DNA of 64,000 nucleotides, taken from assembly GCA_014529385.2 (NCBI GenBank), contig CM043942.1, forward strand, positions 4,488,501-4,552,500. The letters run 5' to 3'. Both the position numbers and the translations under genes were made by a program. Below the pieces are notes generated by a model that was not told where the DNA came from, did not search any database, and saw nothing but the letters and a program-made list of their open reading frames with translations. Origin of the DNA: Adiantum capillus-veneris (taxonomy: Eukaryota > Streptophyta > Polypodiopsida > Polypodiales > Pteridaceae). This document shows, one piece after another, positions 11,260 to 21,279 of this stretch; the first letter of the stretch is position 1, and each line of letters opens with the position of its first letter.

Positions 11260-11690
11260 TCTTGTTCCTTGTTGCAGATGATGGTGATGAGTCTTCTCTT
11301 TGGTCTCTCTACTTTGATGGAGCTTGCCGCGGTGAAGAGAAGGTTGGAAGTTGTGGTATTGTCTTATACCCACCCAAGGGGGATGCTATTTGCTTGCAGG
11401 TTATTTTGGGAAATCATTTGAGTAATAATATTGCAGAGTATCAAGCACTTTTGATTGGTTTGAGAGCACTACTTCTTTTGGGAGAAAAAAATGTTCATAT
11501 TTATGGAGATTCACAACTTGTGGTATGCTAATTTCATGGCCATGCTCACACCCTTCACCCTTTGGTGCACTACTATAGCCTTTTAGCCCGTGACCTCTTC
11601 ACCCATTTTACCTCTTCCACCCCTACCTTTTTGCCTCGTCAAGAGAACCGTGTTGTTGATTCCCTCGCTTTGATGGCCCTATCTAGATCT
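11260..11690 (+). pseudogene. Gypsy-A second, archaeal-type RNase H downstream of integrase
   Basis: Directly after integrase, the frame 11250-11531 reads LYFDGACRGEEKVGSCGIVL, then NNIAEYQALLIGLRALLLLG and VHIYGDSQLVV. These carry the RNase H catalytic residues D (DGA), E (AEY) and D (GDSQ). A TAA at 11529-11531 interrupts it; the C-terminus continues at 11532-11690 with FLPRQENRVVDSLALMALS. Known: dual RNase H with an archaeal-type second copy is a trait of Tat-lineage plant gypsy elements. In Ogre-type members I know it between RT and integrase, so the position after integrase is notable. Confidence 0.8.
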
Positions 11691-11922
11691 TTCACCCAAA
11701 ATTTTGATACTTCCTTGGTGACAGCCTCGTCCATCCATGATGACCCTTGGGATATGTTTCAAAATTTTAAATGCTTGGGATTAGAGGGCTTAACTAGTCA
11801 TCTTAGGAGTTTGCAAACCACCCACCCTACCACATTTGATTCCCTCATCTTATCCATTACTCATAGAATTTGCACCTTTCTGATATTACTTTTCTCACTA
11901 TTGATCCGTGCCATTTTCTTAT
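11691..11922 (+). other. Gypsy-A post-RNase H tail
   Basis: The frame 11562-11924 continues past the RNase H with no domain that I recognise. It ends just before the tRNA-like sequence and may simply be the polyprotein C-terminus. Confidence 0.4.
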
Positions 11923-11992
11923 GATTCTGTAGCCTAATGGATAAGGCACCAGTCTAACCAAAGATTCTAGGTTCACACTAGCAGGCTAGTTT
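11923..11992 (+). pseudogene. Degenerate tRNA-Arg-like sequence
   Basis: The stretch has TAGCCTAATGGATAAGGC (A box and D arm with a GCC/GGC stem), an anticodon-arm relic CAGTCTAACC, then GATTCTAGGTTC. The T arm can form a CTAG/CTAG stem around a seven-base GTTCACA loop. It resembles plant tRNA-Arg, but the anticodon loop is shortened and no anticodon is left, and the acceptor stem does not pair cleanly. It is not a functional tRNA. It could be a tRNA pseudogene, a SINE head, or a fortuitous element sequence. Confidence 0.5.
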
Positions 11993-12380
11993 TCCCTGTA
12001 GGATGCCACTATTGCATTTTGATTCAAGAGAAAATGATATCTTTATATCCCCACATCATTGCACCATGGCATGCATACGCACTTTTGTCACCGCCACTAT
12101 GTTGCATTTGTTTGCATCAGCATTATCACTGTCAATATTGTGATTGTTTGAGCTGCCGTGCTTAATCCTGGTCAAGGAAGGTCGGTCGTTTTTGTAGTGC
12201 TTGAGAAACTCAAATTTTACAAAAGGATCGCAAATGATGGTCGCGACACGGATCAACATGAAATACCAAAATTCTTCTTGTAGTTTACATTTTGATTTCA
12301 AGTGCTTATTCCATTTACAAAGTTATAAGGTTGGAGTTTTTAGAGTAGGCATGATAACAAAATAAAATAAAACGAAGGGA
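11993..12380 (+). other. Gypsy-A 3' untranslated region with possible polypurine tract
   Basis: No coding signal. It ends in a purine-rich run (AACGAAGGGA at 12371-12380) just before TGCCTATG, a possible LTR start. The tract is weak evidence. Confidence 0.4.
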
Positions 12381-12478
12381 TGCCTATGGGGGCTCGTGCC
12401 TGCTCGTGAGAGAGAAGAGGGAGATGGAGTTCCATTTGTGCTTTGCCGGTTGCTTAGTAGAGCACGCTGTGAGCATTG

Positions 12479-12576
<98 letters not shown>

Positions 12577-13079
12577 TCTCTATTTTTTGAATCTAAGAGA
12601 GAAAGATAGGGAGAAAGAGAAAGGGGCTTTGCCCTGCTTTGAGTCAAAACCTGAGAGAGGGAAGGTTTCTGTAGGTTACCAAAAATAGAAAGAGAGTTAG
12701 AGAGAGAGAGAGAGACACTTTCTGTATTCAATTAAAGGGAGAGAGAAATCATCTTTTTGTATTGGAAAAATAAAGAGAGACAAGGGCTCAACCTTGCTGT
12801 GAACGAGGAGAAAAAGATAAGGGCTTTGCCCTGTGAGCCATAGCCAAGGGAGAAAGGGGGCTCCTTTGTGTGTTGCCAAGAGCCAGAGAGAGGGAAACAG
12901 GGGTTGCCAAGAAACAAGGAGAGAGAGAGATAGTCTCTTTGGGCGGTGAAATCGAGCAAGGGAGAGAAAGAGAGCCTGTAGCTCTCTACGGCATACAAGG
13001 AGAGAAAAAGCGATCCCTCGAGGGTTGGAGCAAAATCAAAAGGAAGAGTGAAAGCTCCTATGAGGGTCTCCCTCTGTTG

Positions 13080-13130
<51 letters not shown>

Positions 13131-14186
13131 AGTGCTCTCTGTTTTTGCAGACTTAATTTGTTATAAAAAGAGAACCAATAACTTGATATATGAAACCCCC
13201 TTCAAGGGAGGGTCCTCACAGAAAATAGAAAGAGAGAGATAGAGTCTCCATATGGGCTTAAAAGAGAGAAAAAGAGAGATTGGAAGAGAGAGAGAGAGAG
13301 GGCTTTGCCCCGAGCACAAACATGCGAGGAGAGACAGAGAGAAGTTCTCTCAGTGCCGAGTTCGGGAGGAAGTGAGAGAAGTTGAGAGAGCGTGTTAAAG
13401 TGCCAAAGCATAAATGAGAGAGAGCGAAGCTGCATCCAAATTAAAGGGGAGAGAGTGGCTCACCGTCAAACGGTGAGAAGTGCTCTCCCACTAGTTTTTG
13501 ATTTCACACGCAGATTTCAAGCATTATTACAAAGATAGCCATCGAAGCTTGGACTACCATCAAATTGCACAAGCGACGGTGTGATGATCGCCATTAAAGT
13601 GAATTTTCCTTGCCTCTAGCTATTCACACACTTCAAGCACTATCGTTTTCATATAGCCACTCATAGCAAACTTCCGTAAAAGTTTGTAATTTAACAAAAA
13701 TATTGAAGCTTTGTAAAATTTAATCCCCAAGGGTCGTGAGAATCCTCTGAGCCTCGCCATCGAGTTTCGAGTTTCAATGCAGCGGTTTCAAAGATAAGTT
13801 TTCTCTCTCTTGCCCCATTTTGATATAAAAACAAAGCAAATATTTGTAAAAGCGGTTTACGTTCAGACATCGTAATACAAACATAATTTGTGTATATTCT
13901 CATTGTGTCAGTTCGTAAGTATTCACTATAACATTTTTTTACCAATCACTACCATATTTTAGCCCGTGTCATGTTTGTTATTTGCAAGTGTATCTATACT
14001 TCAACAACTCCAGTGCTCCCTGGTAGCAGACATCTAGCACATTATTTTATCTCTAACTTCCCTTTATCTTTCTCATTGGGTTTTGGGGGGTTCACATTGC
14101 ACTTATCGTATATCTTTCTTGGGTATCTGGGGGGTTCTTTGGGTCTTTGTCCTCTTTGCCTTGCTCATCTAGATATTTACCAGACA
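12381..14186 (+). repeat. Gypsy-A 3' LTR (left boundary tentative)
   Basis: The right end is fixed at 14186 (CCAGACA) by comparison with the 5' LTR and by the resumption of gypsy-B1 at 14187. The left end is inferred from a TG after a purine tract at 12380; the matching part of the 5' LTR is off the window, so it cannot be confirmed. The LTR is full of GA tracts. A TATAAAAA at about 13162 could be its promoter. Confidence 0.6.
12482..12574 (+). repeat. GA microsatellite, about 93 bp
   Basis: Uninterrupted GA dinucleotides inside the gypsy-A LTR. More GA tracts lie at 13086-13122 and in many shorter runs to 13430, so open frames here (poly Arg-Glu or Leu-Ser) are low-complexity artefacts. Confidence 0.95.
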
Positions 14187-14191
14187 ATGGT
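14187..14191. repeat. Probable gypsy-A target site duplication (right copy)
   Basis: ATGGT follows the LTR end, and the uninterrupted gypsy-B2 sequence has GGTATGGTCATCAAG at the matching site. The left copy is outside the window. Confidence 0.5.
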
Positions 14192-14884
14192 CATCAAGCC
14201 AATGATTGCATAGTATTTAAGCGCGCAATGGCTAATAGACCAACCTTAGCATGGACAAACACACCTCGAGTGCATGCATTGATTCCGGCCCCACTTCTCA
14301 AACAAACATCAGAACACCTGTTCCCTAGGGCCCAAAATGTTGTTCAAACAACACCCTTACCACCTCTAGTGCTAGGACTGCAACCATCACATCGAGAATC
14401 ACTTCTGTGAATCAAGTGGGTTGTGAGTTATCTATTGCTTGTTTGGAAGGCTGTGAGGAAGATATAGACCCTAATATTGCCTATGGGATTGATGCACTTG
14501 AAGAAAGTCCGCAATATAACATGGAAGACTATTGGGGACAACAAGTCAAACATGTCTATCAAGTAGTTGCTCTTGCAGCAAGAGGCCAAAAATATCAATT
14601 ACACTGCCAAGAGACCACCTCTTCAACTCTATGAGTGTGGGGGTCCACATCGTGTAGCCAAGTGTCCTATTAGGCTACAAAAGAATGCTACACTAATGGA
14701 AACCAATCAAGCAAGCATGCCTACAATGTCAATACTCATGTGCAATCGATGTGGCATAGATCATTTGATTACCGAATGTCCGAATAATCCAAATCCGCCA
14801 AAGATCACGGCATTAAACTTGATTGAGGTTACCAAGGATCCATCAAAAAGGACACCTGTGTTACCAATAAATGTACTCAGATGA
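14187..14884 (+). pseudogene. Gypsy-B1 gag C-terminus with zinc knuckles
   Basis: Begins inside a CCHC knuckle (GHQANDC), whose first half was cut off by gypsy-A. About 130 residues on, after a frameshift near 14407, come two further knuckles: CGGPHRVAKC (its first Cys is replaced, reading LYEC) and CNRCGIDHLITEC, the second with spacing CX2CX3HX4C. The stretch between has CEEDIDPNIAYG, which is conserved in B2. Role: RNA-binding nucleocapsid part of gag. Confidence 0.8.
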
Positions 14885-14977
14885 TCGATGCTCCAAAAGC
14901 AAAATTATATTCTTGAAGAAAGAGACATGGCATCAATTGCTTAATCTCAAAAGAAGAATAAAACACGAAGGAAGAGA

Positions 14978-15804
14978 TTGCAAAAATCAGCGAAGTCAGA
15001 CCCCAGTTCAAATATTAACATAGGGACTGGTGATGACCCCGTATATATGAATGACACTGAAGAGGATTCTCATTCAGGTGAAAGCATGGAGACCAAAACA
15101 ACCAGTAGGAAAGAAACTAACAAGGAAGATCATCATGAGCCACAATGGCCAGGACTCAAGAAGAAGATACGAACTTACCCAAACCCTACAGAGGAGATCG
15201 AGCGAGTCAATCAATTAAAGAGTTTGGTAGAAGAGACCCAAAGGGATCTAGAGCCCGCACCTAGGTAGAGCCAGATTACAGACACAATTTTCCCTATGCA
15301 GTAGCAACCTCACAAAGTCCATAGACCCGTAGCTATACCTAGTGTCATCCAAGAAGAAAGTGACTTCAAGTCATGGAAAAGTGGGCGTACTCACTTCTTG
15401 TTGGAGAGAATGTTTACAAAGGGATTATCTAACCCTATCAAAGAAACGGAGATCCCATCTTCTTCACGTCAAGGGATTGAAGCCCAAAAGGTGCCGTTAA
15501 ATATTGCCAAATTGATGGATTTTATGCCTTTAGAAGTTAGAACCACCATTATGTCCAACTATATGGAGACCCCGAGCTATTCTTAGCTCTTCAAGATTTC
15601 CTCAATGGAGAACTGAAAGTCGGGCTACCACAATTTACACAGATGGATGGAGCTACGGAGGTGCCAATAGAGGAGGAACATTTGGATCCACAACCCAAAC
15701 TAGATGAGAACTCTGTTGTTGAAATACCTGTTAGCAAGTTGGGACAATAATTTGAAGGCGATGAATTCAATGCGACCATACCAATCACTACCAAGGTATT
15801 AATT
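14978..15804 (+). pseudogene. Gypsy-B1 gag-protease linker
   Basis: Homologous to B2 35250-36060 in broken frames. Acidic and Lys-rich, with KVPLNIAKLMDFM conserved between the copies and no recognised domain. The piece 15121-15178 recurs exactly at 17200-17257. Confidence 0.65.
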
Positions 15805-16564
15805 GTGAAAGGAATCCTTGATGGTGGCGCTGGGATTAGCATTGTGACTAAAAATGGTTGGGAAACTATGGGAAGACCTCACCTTGGGACCACAAACATA
15901 GTGGTAAACATGGCCAATGGGACTATTGTTAAGCCTATTGGGATGCTAGAAGATCTCAAGATCAAGGTCTTTGGACACAAAATAAGGAATACCTCATTGT
16001 TATGGATTTCTCCAAGCACATTATATCATTTGAGATGATCTTAGGTCGTCCTTTCATGAGGGAAGCAAAATGGTGCATGACTGGTCTAAAATCCATGTCT
16101 ACTTGCAGTTCCAAGACTCTGTTCTTTGAGTGGATCTTGTAATTGGTTGAGCACATCCTCTAGGAAATAGATTTGTAATTGATCATAGATCTGACACAGT
16201 TCACTCGACCCCATTGCAGTATTGTTACACGTGTAAAGTGGACATTGATGTTGGGGAAGATTATCCTTATATGGATGTTCTACCTAGGATGAGTGAGTCT
16301 GAGAATGTGGATTGGGTCCACCTAGTAGCAACCATAGACACTTGGGGCAATAGGGGGACAACCTGGGTAACACCTGAGGGGGATGAAATGCCACAACTCG
16401 TACCCTTAAATATGAAAGAAGCAATGCATATAGCTTTTGATGACCTACAAGATGAAGGCTTGACTGACATTGGAACCAGTAGCGTCTCACAAGACTATAG
16501 CCCACACGATTCGGAGTCTAAACATCAATTGAAATTTACTCTAAGGACAAAGAGTCTCAGTTAA
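15805..16564 (+). pseudogene. Gypsy-B1 protease remnant
   Basis: Retropepsin active-site region ILDGGAGISIVTKNGWE, then LEDLKIKVFGHKIR. A frameshift near 16040 breaks it, and the continuation matches B2 36195-36662. The downstream part (16214-16564) is an acidic linker with CYTCKVDIDVGEDYPYMDVL, conserved in B2. Confidence 0.75.
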
Positions 16565-17199
16565 ATCTTAATGCAAATGTGGGGACAAACCATTCAAGTC
16601 CCAGTGGTACCCTAGATGACTATCTATCCAATAGAGTAGAAGACACAAGTAGCGATTCATCTAGTGACTCTTCATAGAGATTGGGCATAATAAAAAATTA
16701 GACAAGAAGAGTAAGAGATATAAGAGGCGACGATAACGAGCAAATGTGCGTGCTAGAATAAATAAAAATAAATCTACAGCAGAATGGCTCAATTATATAG
16801 GGGCATGTGATGCTCATCGTAAGTTGGTAGATAACTGGGGTGAAACCTTCAAAGCGTTATGTGGTGTAGTCCATAACCCATTGACATCGCACAGCTAGAG
16901 GCTACAAAGAAGACAAAGTTGAGCCGTACTGTAAGGAGACGACAAATAGAGAGCTATCTCAACAACCATCATAAGTGGAAGTGAAATCATAGTCCATATA
17001 ACAACAAGACCCGACAGACTTACACCCTGCACTTGATCATTTCAAATCCTACACCACAGAGGAGCATAAGGTTGTGTATACAAAGGCTCAAAGAAAACCT
17101 ATCAATGCCAGTGATAGTTAAGGAGATAGAGTTAGCAGACCTAGGAGAAGAGTCCAAACCTGTTTTCATTACCCAAGATCTGACAAAGACTGAGGAATT
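16565..17199 (+). other. Gypsy-B1 protease-RT linker, decayed
   Basis: Broken frames with a Ser/Asp-rich stretch and an Arg/Lys-rich stretch. No RT N-terminal motifs are present where they should lie, so the first part of RT appears deleted. Confidence 0.5.
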
Positions 17200-17930
17200 C
17201 AAGGAAGATCATCATGAGCCACAATGGCCAGGACTCAAGAAGAAGATACGAACTTACACTAGGAGGGACCATTACCCCTTGTCATATTTAGAACATGTGC
17301 TTAAACGAGTTGCAGGAAAGGAAGATTATAGCTTTTTAGATGGGTACTTTGGATACAATCAAATCACAATTGCACTAGAGGACCGAGTTAAAACGGCTTT
17401 TATAACTGAATTCAAAGTGTTCACATTTTGTGTTATGGCTTTTGGCTTAACCAATGCTCCTGCTACCTTCCAAAGATTAATAAACACTACTTTTAGAGAA
17501 TATTTGAGGGAGTTCTACGAAGCTTTCTTAGATGGCCTTTGTGTTTATTTTTCTTGGAAAGAACATCTATCATGTTTATGAAAAGTGTTTGAGAAGTGAA
17601 TATTGTATTGCATCTCCTTAAACCCTTTTAAATGCCAATTTTGGGTTAAACATGGAGTCATTTTAGGACATATAGTGTCCAAAAATGGGATTTCCACTGA
17701 TGAGAGCAAAATTAAAGCCATTGCTGATTTGCCACCACCTAGAAACTATAAAGGAGTTCAAAAGTTCATGGGCCATGTTGGTTATTATCGACGGTTTATT
17801 TTGAACTTTACCGAGATAGCTCGTCCTTTGTACAAGCTTCTAATTGAGTTCCACTGGACCCCGGAGTATGACCATGCTTATGAGTCATTGAAAAAGACCT
17901 TGAAAAGCGCTCCCATTCTATGAGTGCTCG
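17200..17930 (+). pseudogene. Gypsy-B1 reverse transcriptase, N-terminus missing
   Basis: RT motifs: [55 protein letters not shown], where the expected FLDD catalytic pair has Gly in place of the second Asp. A TGA follows at 17579-17581. The connection domain at 17603-17923 has ILGHIVSKNGISTDESKI and FMGHVGYYRRFILNFTEIA. Immediately upstream is an exact copy of 15121-15178, fused in frame, in place of the RT N-terminus. Confidence 0.85.
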
Positions 17931-18460
17931 ATTGGAATGTAATTTTCCATGTGTATATTGATGCATCGAACTTTCTATTGGGTGTGTTCGAGCTCACCCA
18001 AGAGAACATAAATTGGACTACCCCATTAGCTTTGCAAGTCATCAATTGAATGATGCTGAAAGAAACTACACCACTATAGAGCGAGAAGGTTTAGCTATGA
18101 TTTATATAGTAAAGAAATTTTTCTACTGACTCCTTTCCAACAAGTTTTGTTTTCTATGTGGATCATCAAGCCTTGTTGTATCTAATAAATAAACCTTGTT
18201 TCACGGGAATAATTACACGATGGTTGTTAATTATTCTTGAGTTTTATTTTACCGTTGTGGTGAGACCTGATAAAAGACATGTCATGGATGATCATTTGTC
18301 CCGCATACCCAATGGTGAATCCCCTACTAGAGTTGATAATGAATTGCCCGATACTTTTCTGTTCCTAATCGAAACCATGCATGAATGGAGTGAGAAGATT
18401 GTGAACTTTCTAGTTAATGGTTTTCCACCCAAGGAGCTTCGTAAGGATATAGCTTGAAAA
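17931..18460 (+). pseudogene. Gypsy-B1 RNase H remnant
   Basis: Broken frames. VDHQALLYLINKPCFTGIIT corresponds to the gypsy RNase H H-x-A-L-x-x-L motif, and PDKRHVMDDHLSRIP is its C-terminal D-x-L-S-R. The upstream part (17940-18150) contains the Y-A-S-x-Q-L-N-x-A-E-x-N-Y-T-T-x-E-R-E-like stretch in shifted frame. Confidence 0.75.
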
Positions 18461-19621
18461 CTGTTAAAAGAATGTGAACCTTATTCTCTAATTACAGGAA
18501 TTCCCTACAAGCTAGGGAAAGACAATATTCTTAGACGTTGTGCTTGTGAGGATGAATATTTATACATACTGCAAGAAGCCCACATAGGTATAGCCGGAGG
18601 ACATTTCTCAGGGGAGCTAACTGTTAGAAAGGTGTTTCAATCAGTCTATTGGTAACCTACCTTATTCAAGGATGCATCACTTTTTACAAAAGGATGTGAT
18701 GAATGCCAACGTTCCAATATCACACAATGAAAGGATAAGATGACCTTACATCCTATTAAAGTGACTCAACCATTTGAAAAGTGGGGTTTAGACTCTATAC
18801 GCCCAATTAGTCTGGCACCTCTTAACACTCAATCTTGATATATTATCGTTGCCACTGACTATGTGACAAAGTGGATGGAAGCCAGGGTGACACGCAAGGC
18901 TGATGCAAGGTCAACTGCCAAGTTTCTGTTTGAGAACATTATTACAAGATTTGGTTGTCCCTTTGAAATTGTGAGTAACAATGGTACTCATTTTATAAAT
19001 GAAGTGATAAAGGAACTTACGACAAACTTCATGATATCCCACCACAAGTCCACGCCTTATTATCCACAAGCAAATGGCCAAGCTGAGAGCACTAACAAGA
19101 CCTTAATTTCTATCTTGATCAAAACAGTGGAAGCTCATTGCACAAATTGGGATTTGAAGCTGACATCAGCTCTATGGGCTTATTGTATTTCTTACAAAGT
19201 GGCTATTAATTGTACACCATTCACAATGGTATAAGGCCAAGAGGCAGGTATGCCATGGGAGTTTATAATTCCTAGTTTGCGTGTAGCTTCACAAGAAGTT
19301 TGGGATTTAGTTGAGCGTTTATATATCCTTGAAAGGTTAGACAAAGAAAGACAATTGGCTATGCAAAACGCACTTATGGAGAAAGGTAGGAGGAAGAAAT
19401 GGTTTGACCGTCATCTAAAGAACAAAGATATCAATGTTGGTGATAAAGTCCTTATGTATGGAGTGCGTAACAAAAAGAAAACGTTGAAATATGCGGGAAA
19501 AGGACCATATAGAGTATGTGAGATCACCCACAAGGTACCATTTGTGTGGAGACTCTTGATGGAGTTGAAACCATTGGATTCCTCAATGGGAGAAAATTTA
19601 AAAGATATTATGATCCTTTAA
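18461..19621 (+). pseudogene. Gypsy-B1 integrase remnant
   Basis: The zinc-binding part near 18500-18720 has EAHIGIAGGHFSGELT and GCDECQRSN. Core: KWGLDSIRPI (first Asp), IVSNNGTHFINE where the second catalytic Asp is Asn, and NGQAESTNKTL (Glu). A TAA at 19232-19234 interrupts it. The C-terminal domain (19250-19600) has KGPYRVCEITHK, after which the frame shifts to one reading ETLDGVETIGFLNGRKFKRY and continuing into the post-integrase region. Confidence 0.85.
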
Positions 19622-20082
19622 GCCAAGAGGAGCTATGTGTCATCCATAAAAAAAAGGCAGCCAAGGCACAAGCAGAGTTGAAGAAGATACAAGATCAACC
19701 TGGGGTTAAGGAACGACAACAACGCATAAGACGCCAACGAGAGGCCAACCTTGGAGTTACATATGCATTCCACGTTGAAATAGAGGATGATTGGTTGGAC
19801 TCTAACACAACTCTACAATACCCTATTGAACTAAATGGCACCTATGGAAAAGTGCTATATAACGCTTTGCTAGACACGCGGGCTAAATATAACCTGTTGT
19901 CATATGGAGTGTGGTGTCAGTTGGGAAATCCATCTCTATCTAAGAGTACTATCCAAGTCAAGGGTGTCAACAAGAAAAAAAATGCGGTTTTTGGAATTTG
20001 GCACACTTTTGTCAGTTATGACAACGGGGTTGTGGCTTGAGACTTTTTGGTCATGCGTGTTAGAACTATCGAAGGTAATATA
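19622..20082 (+). pseudogene. Gypsy-B1 post-integrase domain, retropepsin-like
   Basis: The integrase C-terminal frame runs on into a basic, coiled-coil-like linker (KAAKAQAELKKIQDQ), then KVLYNALLDTRAKYNLLSYG, then WCQLGNPSLSKSTIQVKGVN, with DFLVMRV in frame after a TGA at 20038-20040. The pattern of hydrophobics, DT-x-A, N-L-L-S, then L-G and a beta-rich tail is that of a retropepsin; DTGA would be expected where DTRA is seen. A normal protease already exists at 15805. A second one after integrase is not usual in gypsy elements. This is inference from motif only. Confidence 0.55.
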
Positions 20083-20122
20083 AACCTATGATGCACGTGG
20101 ATGATAACAAAAAAATACACTA

Positions 20123-20990
20123 TTGATTGGGGGACTGGGAGTGTCACAACACAGAAACCTACTCTTAGCCCTACCACTCAAGCCACAGTCCTTGAGCTAT
20201 TACCTCGAGGATATAAAACCCAAAACAGTGTATGTCCAGGAGTATGTCCCTATAGCCCAACTGCCTAGAGCTTCAACTTCTATCGTTGAAACAAAAAATG
20301 AGACACACAAGATCCATCACAATATAACTAAGAAAACATACAAGTGGGTCCCTAAAGATTCTTTAGCGACCATGGCTGATGCTGAAAAACAGGAGCCCTG
20401 TAAGAAACGCCCCACTCGTTCTTAGAAATGTAAGAAAAAGTTGTGCTGGATTCCTACATGACTATTGGAAGTCCAAGGCTACTATCAAGGAAATGATCAA
20501 ATCTGGGTGCCAGAACGTAAATTGTGTTCTTGTCTATCACCTGACCCATGTGAGTCAAATTCTGTCACGATAAAGCCGATTGAAGATCGTGGGAAAGTAA
20601 AGATCACATAGCACTATACACATGATCCGGAGCTAGTTTGGGTACCCAAATGAGAAATGTTTGTTTCGCTCACCTCGACCATAGGAAAAACAAATGAAGC
20701 TTCTTGCTCTTCATGTAGTTCATATACGGAAATAAAAGCTTTGGCAGAACCTCCACCTACCATTGTACATATCCATACAAACAAGAAAAAATTTGCACCT
20801 CCCATTGTAAGTTCACCACGTACAACAACGTTGCAAATAAAATCATGGAAGAGTATCTTACCACCTTTGCAACTAGATGAAATGCCTACGGCAGTCAAAA
20901 ACTATTGGTCAAAGTCTTCACCCATGACAACTTGGAACAATTGGTTTCAAAAGGTGACAACATCATTCCAAAAGGTATGATCTACCCAAG
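20123..20990 (+). pseudogene. Gypsy-B1 C-terminal tail with WVPK motifs, decayed
   Basis: Homologous to the open tail of B2 at 36730-37432, but here broken by several stops. YKWVPKDSLATMADAEKQ and later LPPLQLDEMPTAVKNYW are conserved. Function unknown. Confidence 0.65.
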
Positions 20991-21000
20991 GAAGGGGGGA
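20988..21000 (+). other. Purine tract after the B1 coding tail
   Basis: AAGGAAGGGGGGA, matched by 37409-37422 in B2. In B2 the true LTR begins 1.6 kb further on, next to a second purine tract, so this one is internal. Confidence 0.6.
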
Positions 21001-21267
21001 GTGTTTGTTGACATCCATCATTCACTTGCTCCCATCTTAACCTTCCTCCTTGACCTCTCAATTTTCCAATTTTAGGGAATGTATTTAAATAGCCTTATAC
21101 TCACAAAAACAAAAACAAAAAAAGTAAATAGCAAGAGCCACCAAACAAAAATCTGGAAACCTACGAGTTCTAATACATAGCCCAAAATCTTAAAAACACA
21201 TTATGCATAAGGACACGACCTTTTAACATGACCCTTATAATATTGACACACTAACCATCATCTATCT
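21001..21267 (+). other. Gypsy-B1 3' region, first part
   Basis: Non-coding. Conserved with B2 37423-37560, including TTAGGGAATGTAT; from about 21130 the copies diverge and B1 carries its own sequence with the extra open frame. Confidence 0.6.
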
Positions 21268-21279
21268 GTGTTTATAGAT

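Larger units (their letters stand above)
5675..14186 (+). mobile_element. Gypsy-A, Tat-like Ty3/gypsy retrotransposon
   Basis: Seen: 5675-5913 and 13945-14186 are the same sequence, and both end TTTACCAGACA. Between them, on the plus strand, lie gag with zinc knuckles, protease, RT, RNase H, integrase and a second RNase H, the Ty3/gypsy order. Most of the 5' LTR lies left of copia-1, outside the window. The element interrupts gypsy-B1 exactly inside a gag zinc knuckle that is continuous in gypsy-B2. Known: an extra archaeal-type RNase H occurs in plant Tat-lineage elements. Many stops, frameshifts and a lost RT catalytic residue make it inactive. Confidence 0.88.

Noticed and set aside
12396-12731. 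Open frames of alternating Arg-Glu or Leu-Ser on both strands
   Set aside because: They are translations of GA microsatellites inside an LTR, without codon bias or homologue.
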